From contig CAJQUW010008953.1 of NCBI GenBank assembly GCA_907163375.1, positions 102,501-166,500 on the forward strand: a stretch of 64,000 bases of DNA, in the 5' to 3' direction. The position numbers were made by a program, and so were the translations under genes. The DNA comes from Prostheceraeus crozeri (Eukaryota; Platyhelminthes; Polycladida; Euryleptidae). This document shows, one piece after another, positions 1 through 11,037 of the stretch. The notes beneath the pieces were generated by a model. The model was not told the DNA's origin. It saw only the letters and a program-made list of their open reading frames with translations, and ran no database searches. The first letter of the stretch is position 1; the number at the start of each line of letters is the position of its first letter.

Positions 1-387
1 AAGAAAATGTCAGTAGCTCTCGCACTGTGGGCACTGACTTTAAGATCTAAAGAAGAACCAGATTTGTAAATTGACATTTGTGAGCCATGCATGAATTGAC
101 AATGTAGTCAAATACAGTGCGTTCAGCTGAGGAGAAAATCTAATAAGTAGATTTCTCTTCTTATCTACAACAGTGTCATATTATCAGCCCCATGCTGCAT
201 GATACTGGCAGACAAATGATAATATTGAATGAGGGTAAATATTACTTTTTACTTGTGTCCTAGGTCTTCTTTAAAGTTCACCACCAAAAAGTTTTCTTTC
301 ACTGAGCTACTTCTGGTAAACGGTTAATTGATTGACTACTACCTTGAAAATGTAAATAAGTAGTTAAGGGGGTTGCAATCGTAGTTA
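1..387. other. Non-coding flank left of the first transposon
   Basis: I see no gene here. The stretch is AT-rich and has no ORF with family resemblance. It ends with the TA dinucleotide (386-387) that was duplicated when the Tc1 element inserted. Confidence 0.6.
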
Positions 388-514
388 CAGTAGCGAGCAT
401 ATTAATTGGGTCACCCACAATTTTCACCATAAATGTGCCTTTATGTTCATTTTCCTTTGATTCTTTTGAATTTCTGAACACAAAAGTCTTACAAGTCCAT
501 AAACAATGTATATT

Positions 515-1797
515 TTAGTACACCAGCGTGTTAAAACTTGGTGTGGGCACCTTTGGCTTACGGTACAATAACGCGCTCACACGTTCAGGCATGCTCAACA
601 TCAACTTTCTACAACTCTCATCAAGTTTTTGCTTCACCTCAGTGTCACGCTGTGTTACGTCGAGAAGCCGATTGATCAAGTCACTTCGACTGGTAAGGGT
701 GTGTCGCTCCAGTTGTCGTTTGATGATGGCCCATATTGTTTCTATCGGGCTCATGTCTGGAGAATTTCTCGGCCATGGTAACACTCGGATTCTCCTCGAA
801 GTATTTTTGATCACTTTGGCTGTGTGGCAGGGGGCGTTATCTTGTTGGTAAATGAAGTCATCCCCGAACCAATCACTTGCCTGAGGGACCAAACGAGTCC
901 TTAGTACACAAAGATACTGATTAGCATTCATCGATCCATCAACATGTATCCGTCCCATACCTTGACTACTCATAGACGCCCAGATCATCACTTTGTGGCT
1001 TCTTCACGCGCATGGCCATGTGGCGGCTTGAGTAAGGCTCAGGTCCCTTACGTATCCGACGCGGTTGTGCCATCTGGACTTCAATACTTGCCTCATCACT
1101 GAAGATAACTTGAAGAAGATAGGAAATTGTTTATCCACTTATTTCTTTCTTCGACGACGTAGGCCTGCTCATTTTTAAGAAGAAAATACCCTCAAAAACT
1201 GATTGCTGTTAAATTAGTTAAAGATTAGACATATTTCACTGATAATTAAATGAGTAATTGAATTGAATGATAAAAAGCTTAATGAAGATATGCAATCTAA
1301 TATCTTAATCATAATCACCATAGAAAAAGTACAGGAAAAGCAGTGGAAAGGCCTACTCACTTTTTCCCAATGAGCTGAAGTCCAATCCTTATGATTCCGA
1401 GCCCATTGCAGTCGCGACTGTTTCATACGAGCTGTCAAGAGCGGCTTCCGTATTGGATTCACAGATTTTCTGCCACCATCAATCAGTCGGCGTCGGATGG
1501 TATGGACGGAATAAGGGTGAAACGATTTCTTTCTTGATATCCAACGCTGTAAGACGTTGATCAATCATGCTTGCCCTAAGAATCCGTCGGTCTTCATATG
1601 ATGTCGAAAGTCCTTTACGTCCACATTTGCCGACTCTTTGTGGCAAGATTTCGCCAGCCTCTCTATACCGTTTCACAATTCTGTATATTTACCGATGACT
1701 GTGAAATCCCTGTTATCTTCGAAACCTGTCTCTGGCTTTGTCGTGCATCCTACCATAAAGTTATAATTCTTACACGTGCGTTCTCACCGATTTCCAT
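515..1797 (-). pseudogene. Tc1-family transposase, broken
   Basis: The protein would cut and paste its own element by DDE chemistry in the nucleus. Reading on the minus strand from an ATG at 1797 (MEIGENARVRI), helix-turn-helix remnants appear around 1560-1680. The HWEKV segment follows, then VIFSDEAS with the first catalytic D, QQDNAPCHTAK with the second, and SPDMSPIETIW with the catalytic E. I count 32 residues between the second D and the E, whereas Tc1 elements usually have 34, so two residues seem lost. Frame changes are seen near 1510 and near 990, and there is a stop in the N-terminal part. A 252-bp intron-like stretch separates HWEKV from VIFSDE. Identification is firm; function is not expected. 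Confidence 0.9.
1109..1360 (-). other. Intron-like interruption in the Tc1 transposase
   Basis: On the minus strand the coding segment ending HWEK is followed by GTGAGT. The next coding segment is preceded by a pyrimidine-rich TTCTTCAAG. The 252 bp between are AT-rich and non-coding, as in a spliceosomal intron. Joined at these borders the codon phase comes out one base off, so either the junction is slightly different or the gene had already decayed. A small insertion is the alternative. Confidence 0.5.
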
Positions 1798-2157
1798 AGA
1801 AAAAATGAACTATCATATTATTGGATTGAATGCTATGGTCATAGATTGATCCGCTGAGAGATGACAATTGTGTGTTGAGAAAGCTTTCATTAATCAATAA
1901 CTTGACAACTTTCTATGATCAACTATGCAGCTTGACTTCTCCCACGCTCATATATATTTGTTGTCACACTTTGCTGTGTGTGTGCGTGCGTGTGCGTGTC
2001 TGCTGGGTTGCAGATATTTGAAACGATCTGTTTTGATGTCTCACATTGATGTCACATTGTCTCTATTGATACATACACATTTGAGTCATGTGTCAGGCAC
2101 CAAGCCCCAAAATCTGTCAATTTTCAGGGTGACCCAATTAATATGCTCGCTACTGTA

Positions 2158-3824
2158 CATGTAATTCCTTGAACTCACCAATTAGATAGAGAATTGTAAA
2201 TCTCTTCATGTTCTGCATGTAGATTTAAGACGTTGCTAGCACTAAAGCTATATAATCACGTAATAAAGTTATTAACGTCGCAAATGAAACCGGAACCATT
2301 TCTACTGGTTGATGTGAACAATACATGTATTTGCTTGCACCAACAAATGGATCAGAAATCCTTTTGGGGAATGGCGATATGTTTCCGTTAGCAACCATCG
2401 GAAGACGCCAAATCATGAGGTAGAGGCATGGAGGTTTGTCTTCTTTGGACGATTATCAACATACATTCAATGCCAGCACTTGTTTAGAAGATGTTTCCAT
2501 AGCAGACTGTGCTTTCATAAGGTTGATGCAATGAAATTGCTGAAATCTTCGCATCCTGTAACAAGGTACACATATTTGTATCATTGTCAAACAAACATTG
2601 TCATTAAACAAGAAATACAATGGCTGAAGTACCTATGTCAAATTTGACTTGATGCAGAAACAGTGAAAGGTGACACTTCAAGAATTGTTTTTGTGAAAGT
2701 AGTTTGAATCAGTAATAATATCCGTTTCTCTCCCGGGTAATTTTAATACCAGCAAGAATAGTAGCAAAAGTCATCCATGACACCCCGATTCCTGCGACAC
2801 ACCGCAGAGATTGTTTTAGGATGTCACACGGTGCCATTTGACAAAACTAAATCAGAAACAAATTGGAAACAATGGCAATTTCATCTACAATCTGATGAAA
2901 TTTCATGTCCATGCATAAATATTCTAGACCCGTGTGAGCTTCCCATTTGCAGGCCCAAGCCATGCCCGGTTCCAGCTCTGGGGCTCACAGCTCAATATTA
3001 TCAATTGTTCAGAAATGAAGTGATGGTTACTATATAGACGTGCAATTGAGTTTCTAGCAACTCGCTCAATGCTTGTCGGCACACGCCATCACATTCCGTT
3101 ACACGCAAAATCAATTTGGAGCACCTTTTGTTAATACAAGGTGTCACAATATAGACGTTACAACTTAATTTCATTTATTTGCTTTTTAATTTTAGATTTA
3201 AAATCAATTTTACTACATTTTTTACTGATTCCATTTATATACTTGACACACCTGACGTGTTACTTGAAACACGACTCATAATAAGTCCTTATTGATTTAA
3301 CTTGATCAGTGATATCTGTTGATTTGGATTTCAGAAGTCTCAAACTTGCATTTGCATGGTCGCCGAGTCATCATTCATTCCAAGTCTTGTCATCTTGAAA
3401 AAACATGCAAAAGCGGTTGCTTTTCGGCGATTACACAATAATGTTGAAGCAGCTAGAAGATTATCTTCGTGTTTTCATGGAAGATGCTTTTCAAAGTCTA
3501 GTACTCAACATGTGGATTGATAAATTTGCAGACAGCAACATGAAGAATCATTGAACGTAATCATGGTATGTTTGTAATTCAATTTCATCCTATCAATAAC
3601 AAGAGCTTCTATATATTGGTAACTTATTTGAGCGCCCAGGGGTCAACGTTGCCAGCAACCTTGTGCTAAAAGATTCGGGTCGATATGATAGAAAAAGTTG
3701 CCACTCGTCATTCTTGTTGTCTCTGTCAGATGGACATTTTAGCCGCTTTGCGAGATTTTGAAAATGATCAAAATGATTTTTCCTTCCGAAGTCGACGCAA
3801 TGTTTTCAACATGTGTGATGATCT
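2158..3824. other. Intergenic or intronic DNA, no gene seen
   Basis: An 86-codon ORF on the plus strand (2777-3037) and shorter ones occur, but none resembles a protein I know and none has convincing splice signals. No repeats or RNA motifs were recognised. Confidence 0.5.
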
Positions 3825-4228
3825 ATGCCAAGTGAGACGTGGCCAATCACTATGGAGGACCTCAATCGTTTAAGCCGCAGTGACAGCGGGATGATCAGAT
3901 GGATATGTTCCAAAAAGCTACATGTAGCTGATCGCGTTCCTACTGAGGATCTCAGGAGACGGCTTGGCATCCATCCATTGGAAGCTGTCATTCGAAGGGA
4001 AAGAAGGGGTATGGTCATGTGCAAAGAATGCAAAAGGACTCCTGGCCAAAGAAGGCAATGAATCTGAAAGTAGAAGGACGCAAGGAAAGAGGACGACCGA
4101 AGAAGAGGTGATGCGACAACGTGCGAGCCGACTTCAAGGGGCGTATCGACGTTCAAGATCGGAACGCGTGGAGAACCGCCATCCGACCGGACCGACGTTT
4201 GCGAAACACGGGGATAAAAAGACATTAA
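3825..4228 (+). pseudogene. LINE reverse transcriptase C-terminal fragment
   Basis: The translation contains the conserved tail of many non-LTR retrotransposon proteins in order: SETW, MIRWICSKKL, EDLRRRLGI, YGHVQRM, a basic RGRPKKR block, and DRNAWRTAIR before a natural stop at about 4226-4228. Only the C-terminal domain is present, the usual result of 5' truncation during target-primed reverse transcription. One frame change lies near 4000-4010, and a TGA replaces the expected tryptophan after RGRPKKR. The LINE clade cannot be fixed from this piece. No upstream reverse transcriptase motifs precede it. Confidence 0.85.
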
Positions 4229-5482
4229 ATCATGGAGTGAGTGAGATCATTACTAGATCACTCCTGCCAAACCTTGATAATGCGAGCCGGCTCGCGAAAG
4301 CTCGGAATTGTACATAACTTTTAGCAAATAGACTGTACATATTTTTAGCAGCTTATCTTTTTTCGGGGAGACGACACAAGCGGAAGTGAGATTCACTATG
4401 AAATTAAACAACCTCCCGTCAGCTGCCATCAACTATGAGATCATTACTGTCTTATCAAAAACATTCACATGCATCATTACATTCTGGTCCTTGATAATTC
4501 CGCGAGTTTTCATGAAATCTAGATAGAAAATGTGGTTTCAACAATGAATTCAAATTTTGAGAAAATTCAAGGAAGTCTGTTCGAAATACAGGATATGCTT
4601 TAAAATTCAAAATTGCTCAGTTGTTTTTGATGCATCAGCTACAGTAGGCACGCAAATGATGTGTTTCGTCGTATAGAGAAAATAAAACGTCATTTCTAAG
4701 TTGAGAAATGTGATTCGGTCAGAAGACAAAAAATGGTATCGGTCAGACAAATTTTTGGGGACAAACGCTAATTGAAAATAGCCCCAAATCAATGTAAACT
4801 CGCTGCTGAATTAGTCTGGTTGAAAGAACGTTTCATGAGCTTTCAAATGATGCATGACTTTATTCGTATAATCTAAGTAGATCACAACGAAATTTCTTCC
4901 CGAAGTCAGAGTAACTCTGCTTGGAAAAGGTTTTTGGTACTTTTTCTACCTTATGCTAAATTTTTCATGAAGAAAACATTGTTGGATTGATTTGAATTTA
5001 TCATGACCGAAAAAAGGAAAAAAGGATCAAGATAAAAAAAATAAGAAAATCGGTTCAGAACTATAGTATTTTACAGATAAAAGACACGCTTTTTTTACAA
5101 GTGCTGTTTTGACACGTTTTTTGTCCACTTCACGACACAACCGTGATTTTGCAGTTCAATTTTTAAAATATAGAATTTTAAAGCTTGATTAGAGCGTAAA
5201 TTTGATAGGTCTAAACAGAATTGCATAAAACGTTTAATATATATTAGTAATATATCAATAGATATCCCTTAATCGGTAGCTGAAGTAGTGATCGATATAT
5301 TGTATTTCAAATGAAGAACAAATAAAGAAACGGGGGATTAAATGAAGTATTACAGACGGTGATAACAAATTCAATTGAAGAAATAGTATTTTCCATGTGT
5401 AGTCTTACGTATAGTGTATATAGTTTCATTGCTCTTGGTGTAGTAGAGTGCCATTGTAGTTCTATGGTCTGCCTCCATTATC
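4229..5482. other. AT-rich non-coding DNA
   Basis: I see no gene. The first part may include the 3' untranslated tail of the LINE fragment. The rest is low-complexity A/T-rich sequence up to the CACT target duplication at 5483-5486. Confidence 0.5.
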
Positions 5483-5486
5483 CACT

Positions 5487-5914
5487 CACGGTGGTCCCAA
5501 ACACATGTTTTATGAAAAAAAGTGTACAAGAAAGCTGTGATGTTTTTTACATTTGTTCAGGTCTATTTTATCAAAATATATAAATATTTAAATGTTTCAC
5601 CGTGCTATTCATGGAATATTCAAAATTTGATTTTTTTTGAATTTTTGAGACATACTACTTATTTAATTTTCAAAAAATCTCTCGAACAAAAAAGTGTACT
5701 GAGCTTCTATGAACATGACTAAATTATATAAGCTATAATGAGCACTTGGTTAAAAATTTAGAGGATTTCATCGAGCTATTGCAGAGAAAAGCACTTTAGA
5801 ACATTAACTGATCATGATATTTTTTTCATTTTTGACATTTTTATTATTCCCAACTGACGCATAATTGCACTAACTCAGTGACGAAACTTTTCATCAGTGT
5901 GAACCTCAAGGAGA
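5487..5914 (+). repeat. Left terminal inverted repeat of the CACGGTGG element
   Basis: This arm matches the right arm in inverted orientation over its whole length with modest divergence. It includes the segments ATGTTTTTTACATTTGTTCA and TTTTCATCAGTGTGAACCT. Confidence 0.88.
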
Positions 5915-6418
5915 ATCATAAGACATCATTTAATTTTTTACATTGAGCTATCGCATCCCAATTTGCTTCAATGTTCTGTCATTCGTTATGTAGCCTTGTC
6001 ATACGCACCATGTATAAATAATTCTATTTACTTCTAGTTGCAAATTCATGTATTATTCCATCGGCCACACTTCAGTTCCATGTTATGGATTCGATATGCT
6101 GAAGGTATTTTTGTGGCAGTTACTTTACTCACATCTAATTTTTAATTTTCATACAAGTCATACAATTATTAAATCATACAAGTCTTCAGGGAAGGCTGTC
6201 GAATGTTATACTCGTTTTTTGAAGTACAACAAGTAATTTATCACTTAGACTTCATAATGATAAATAACTATCAGTGTAAAAACTTTTTGAAGACACAAGC
6301 AAAAACAAAATAGCTTGCAAAAAGCGTTTTACTTAATAACAAATTCCGTCACACCTGCCGAACATAACATAGGGCAAATACGTCTGGTAGCCTACAAGTA
6401 TGAGTAAGAAGTCTCTGA

Positions 6419-8361
6419 TCATATATGTTTGCTATTGAACTCAACAATGGTGTCAAATAAAGCTTTGGAATAACTTGGATGAGAAGTGAAGTTGATTTTT
6501 CGTTTTGACCAAAACATCTTGAAAACAGAATGAACAGATTCTGACGCTTGTTCAGAAAACATAGATAATGAGCCGTATTTGCGGCAAAATTGTGGTACAT
6601 GAGTAATCATAATGTGGACCTTCGGGGTTGCATTGATATCAAGACTCCGGTATGAGTCAGCAAACTTTGCAATATCATCGTCATATGTGCCAGAAAGTAC
6701 AGTGCCGAAGCAGGACTGCACGACAACATTCCTGCAGCATATGTTGATGCGTGGAATACATCAACATAACGAAGAACATACAATGGGCAAAATTGTGCCA
6801 AAATATCAACATTTTTCAGCAGCTTATTACAGTCCCCACCTATAAACTCACCAGTATGATACCCGCATTGTACTACTCCAACTCTTGGGCCATTCTTCGG
6901 CAATAGGCCAGATTTTCTGCATCTCGCGAAAGATGTGATTAAAAGGTCCCATCAGTAAATGCAGTTCAGGTGGAGGTATCAAATCAATGATATATTCACT
7001 GCAGAAACTTTTAATAAGAGGCGAATTTACGCAATTTTTGAAATTTTTGGCGTCAGATAATTTTGATCCACTTTTCTTCAAGTTTTCATAGTTCAACTTT
7101 ATATTGCTAATAAGCGCTCTCAGCTTTGAAGACTCCCATACGCTATTCGTTGTTTCACAGTAACAGCACGGATGTGTGGCGCCATGGAATTGAATGCCGC
7201 AAAGAATATTAGCTACTTTGAGGTCCGTAGCCAAGACAGTCAACTCCGTGTGGAAGTAGAGAAATTTCATCTAAACAACTTTCGATGTTGATAAAAGACT
7301 TGCCTGTTTGGAACAATACGAAGAATGAATAGGCCTTTAACGCCAGAGTCAGCGGCTTTCGAGGATTGAGCAGCAGTAGAAGGTACCTTTGAAACGAGAT
7401 TGAGACATTAAAAAGCCTTGGCCGCCATCGATTCCGATTTTGATGAGGGTATCTTCGACATTTTAATTTCGTTCTCTCATGATGTGATCAACGAAAGACT
7501 GGAAATCATTCACAACGATGGATGGTCGAGTTACTGGAGTATATTTTGACGTCGACTTTTCTTACAAGGTAATGCTCCGCTTCTGAAAGAAGGGATGTAA
7601 TCGTCTAGAAATGTCAGATAAATTGTCTCTTAATTGTGGCTCAACACATTTTCGTCCAATATCAGATCTCACAAACTTTGCCACAGATTTCACTTGATTC
7701 AAAGACAAGTTCGTTTCCATCTGCAGATTACTGAAGCCTTCAGTCAATTGTTGATGGTGCGGCTTTTGATCAGTTGATTGCAACCTGGAGTGGTCTACCT
7801 CTTGAGGACATGAGAGAAACAGATTTTGATGCCCCAGCTGGTGACTCAGACAGTCGCTGTTATAATGGATGAACAAAGCTGGTCCTGCTGTGAACTGCCC
7901 ATCTTCTTGATGGTATTCTGAATCGCCGTTTCAGTTGTGCATGTATGGTTCTTTCCTTTTCCAATTATAGAAAAACATCTTGAGCACAATAACTGCGGCT
8001 CAGGAGCAGAAGACGCAGAAGAGTCGAGATCTGGATTTCTTGGTCGTCCAACGGTGATTTCGGCAGGCTTATCACGAACAGATGGACACACGCTAGACAA
8101 GGAATACTTTCCAATGTTGCAAATAGCACATGAACCATTCTCACATGATGCTGAACGTGTTATTGATCGGTGGTATTTTTGAAAGTCTTGTATGTTGATT
8201 TTGCGGCGATAAACACCTCTTTTGTATTCATACAAAATCGTTTTGTCCGTCTGACATAGACTACATGGCAGCCGTTTGTCTTGTGGATCAAAGTTCTGTA
8301 GAACAAATGACCTTATTGTGGCCAGCAGATTTTCTGATTTTTTCTGTTGCTTTTCGCCCAC
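6419..8361 (-). pseudogene. Zinc-rich transposase-like gene of the CACGGTGG element, broken
   Basis: The N-terminal part (8361-7846) has paired cysteines: CSLCQTDKT, then CENGSCAICNIGK, then LCSRCFSIIGKGKNHTC, with a GRPR basic patch. These are probably zinc-binding DNA contacts. The middle (7876-7562) continues with LRDNLSDISRRLHPFF. The core (7270-6848) shows ATDLKVANILCG followed by HPCCYCE, then PPPELHLLMGPFNHIF. The end (6903-6419) shows GEFIGGDCNKLLKN, TPKVHIMITHVPQFC and FSEQASESVHSVFK. A conserved D before a PCxxC knuckle and an E within SExxSE are reminiscent of RAG1/CMC-type DDE enzymes. That is inference from motif shape. The gene needs at least three frame changes, and about 290 bp around 7270-7562 give no clear coding match. 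Confidence 0.7.
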
Positions 8362-8888
8362 AAACTATGCAGACTGTCTTTCTGCATTCTTCATGACTTT
8401 TGCGCTGTTGACGGTGCGACATTTCGATGCAACAGTTAATGCTTGGAAATGCGCCTTAAATGTATTGTTCGCATTTAATGAATAGTGACACGGACATGAT
8501 TTGACGCATTTAACGAATGTTTACCAATTGAGGTTGAATTGAATTCACAACAAAGGATCTACACAATAATTGATCAGCTTGAGAATGAAGTAAAATTGCT
8601 ACATAGAAATCTACACACCTAATGTCTCAACCCTGTGGGAATCGAATCATGCGAACAATCATGCCGGTACTGAAATTATTTAATAGAAATCTACATGTTA
8701 TGCGTCAACCTTATTATCTGCTGCGGACACTGAGATGTCTTTCGATCAACTGTAAATGATGTGAAACTGTAACTAATTTGTGATAATGTGAAAACGATCA
8801 GTGAATAGAGAACACAAAAGTGCTGACAATGCCCATGCCATTTGTATACCCAGCAATGCGATGCAAATAATAAAATAACGCTTTTGAC

Positions 8889-9488
8889 TCTCCTTGAAGT
8901 TCACACTGATGAAAAGTTCCGTCACTGAGTTAGTGCAATTATGCGTCAGTTAGGAATAATAAAAATGTCAAAAATGAAAAAAATATCATGATCAGTTGAT
9001 GTTCTAAAGTGCTTTTCTCTGCAATAGCTCGATGAAATCCTCTAAATTTTTAACCAAGTGCTCATTATAGCTTATATAATTTAGTCATGTTCATAGAAGC
9101 TCAGTACACTTTTTTGTTCGAGAGATTTTTTGAAAATTAAATAAGTAGTATGTCTCAAAAATTCAAAAAAAATCAAATTTTGAATATTTCATGAATAGCA
9201 CGGTGAAACATTTAAATATTTATATATTTTGATAAAGTAGACCTGAACAAATGTAAAAAACATCATAGCTTTCTTGTACAATTTTTTGTTCGGGAGGTTT
9301 TGCGAAAATTAAATAAGTAGTATGTCACAAAAATTCAAAAAAAATCAAATTTTGAATATTTCATGAATAGCATGGTGAAACATTTAAATATTTATATATT
9401 TTGATAAAGTAGACCTGAACAAATGTAAAAAACATCATAGCTTTCTTGTACAGTTTTTTTTATAAAACATGTGTTTAGGACCACCGTG
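8889..9488 (-). repeat. Right terminal inverted repeat with an internal 172-bp duplication
   Basis: The arm is about 170 bp longer than its partner because one segment is present twice in tandem, roughly 9111-9282 and 9283-9453. Each copy runs from the TTTTTTGTTCG block to CATAGCTTTCTTGTACA. The left arm has a single copy, so the duplication arose after the arms were set up, or in one arm only. Confidence 0.85.
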
Positions 9489-9492
9489 CACT

Positions 9493-11037
9493 TTTCACTT
9501 ATCCACTATTACCATTATCCACCATGTGTAGTGTCAGATATTGTGTAACATTAGTTCACTTGTAATCGGTGTAGTAGCATAATTGTATTCCCGTGTCTTA
9601 CCTCCACTTTTCCAATTTTTATCCATCGATCTCCTGTTGTTTTATTATATCCATTTTTTAATTTCCTTAACCTATGGTGACCATACCAGCATCTATAGTC
9701 GATAAGGTATATTAGACGTCTGTTTTGAACATGCATGCGACAGTGTTTGGAATCTATGGTATATTGACAGTAAGAATGAGTAGTCTTACAAGTCTTAAGA
9801 TTTCCATTTTTACCAGATATTGGGCCAAAGCTGATCAATTTTAATTCGTTGCCACGAGAAAGCTCCATTGAGTTCTTTTAAGAACTGATTAATCCAATGG
9901 CTACAGTAGCATTGCATCTGTACACTTGCGGATTGGAGAACGCCATCAGTCCTCATTAGGACTACTTCAATTAATAATTTGAATTGGTAAGCATTATATT
10001 CTATTATAAATGGCTGGTGGGATGATTTTCATCATCGTATGAGAATAATGCTCTCCAATTTGGATCAATACTTAATATTGCACGCCGATTACATTTCCCC
10101 TCCATTTGCGGTGACAAAGATAACTGATAAAGCGAACTAGTAAAGTTGGAGCTATGCAGTAAAATCAATCTATTCGAAATTCGCTCATTTCGGTGCACCT
10201 GCCCGCGAACAGGCAAACTTTTCATTTCTCTCACGACTATTTATTTCAGATTGAAGTCATGCCCGTGCAAGAATGAGACACGCGGCTAGGACGATGCGTC
10301 AAGCGAAATTTTAGCGAGTGTTTAGTAAATGCTATTTGTTACACACTACTGAAAATTTCGCCTAAATTTGTGTGCCTGCAATAAAGTAGTTGTGTAGTAA
10401 ATCCTGCACTTTGCGTACACAAGTAAAGTTGAAGAATAAAATGTTGAGTTGCATCCTCCTCATATTATTAAGCGATGTTCATCACAACAATCGCAATACG
10501 AGCAAGTCGTTGAAAGGAAGTCTAAATTGCATGATTTGATTAGATGATGCGCTGTTCTATGGTTCATTCTAGCTAATCGAAGCATTAGACTGCTAGAAGA
10601 TGCATGTAGTTTCCTCGTATGCTCACCAATAATGCAAAGCACTAAGTGACTCATCAGACCTCTACCAAAGCTTGATATCACTACATTGTCTACCTCTAGG
10701 GATTCTGTATCCCAAATTTCCAAGATTGGAGTCTATTCCCGGGATTGGAGGGTCAAAATTAGATTTCAGCCACGTGGCGTGCACGTATGTCTTTATTGAA
10801 GCCATCAATATTTATTATCAATATTGATAGTCAACAGATTTTCTATGCCGGTTAGAAATAATGTAAGCGTCGAAATTCAGTAGGAATTTGGACGGTAACT
10901 TACCAGTTGCGTTTTGCATTACACGGTATTCCAATAAAACTTCATTTAAGGCAAATATTTTCATTCCGCAAATTGCATCAGTGCCAGGTTCAAAGTTCGA
11001 CTGCGTATGTAGGAAGCATAGCTTCATCGAATTTTAC
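9493..11037. other. Non-coding DNA with one unrecognised ORF
   Basis: A 105-codon minus-strand ORF at 9551-9868 (MELSRGNELK..., with several cysteines and HVQNRRLIYLIDYRC) is the longest. I do not recognise it, and flanking splice sites are not convincing. The remainder shows no gene. Confidence 0.4.

Larger units (their letters stand above)
388..2155 (-). mobile_element. Tc1/mariner DNA transposon, decayed
   Basis: The ends are perfect 29-bp inverted repeats beginning CAGTAGCGAGCATATTAATT (388-416 and 2127-2155). Both sides are flanked by TA, the target duplication typical of Tc1/mariner. The 1.77-kb length and the single minus-strand transposase gene between the repeats fit the family. A (TG/CG)n tract lies near 1975-2005, between the transposase start and the right repeat. 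The transposase is broken, so this copy is not autonomous, but the intact TIRs could still be recognised by a transposase supplied elsewhere. Confidence 0.93.
5487..9488 (-). mobile_element. Large DNA transposon with CACGGTGG ends
   Basis: A 4.0-kb element begins CACGGTGGTCCCAAACACAT and ends with the inverted counterpart. It is flanked on both sides by CACT (5483-5486 and 9489-9492), which reads as a 4-bp target duplication. It has very long terminal inverted repeats, about 430 and 600 bp, and a broken minus-strand gene for a zinc-binding transposase-like protein. CAC ends, a 4-bp duplication, a D followed by a PCxxC segment, and a late SEQASE motif fit the CMC/Chapaev and Transib/RAG1-like world of DDE transposases. 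I cannot name the superfamily with certainty. Confidence 0.8.

Noticed and set aside
1970-2010. Possible Z-DNA or regulatory (TG/CG)n tract
   Set aside because: It is a short interrupted microsatellite inside a decayed Tc1 element; nothing else points to function.
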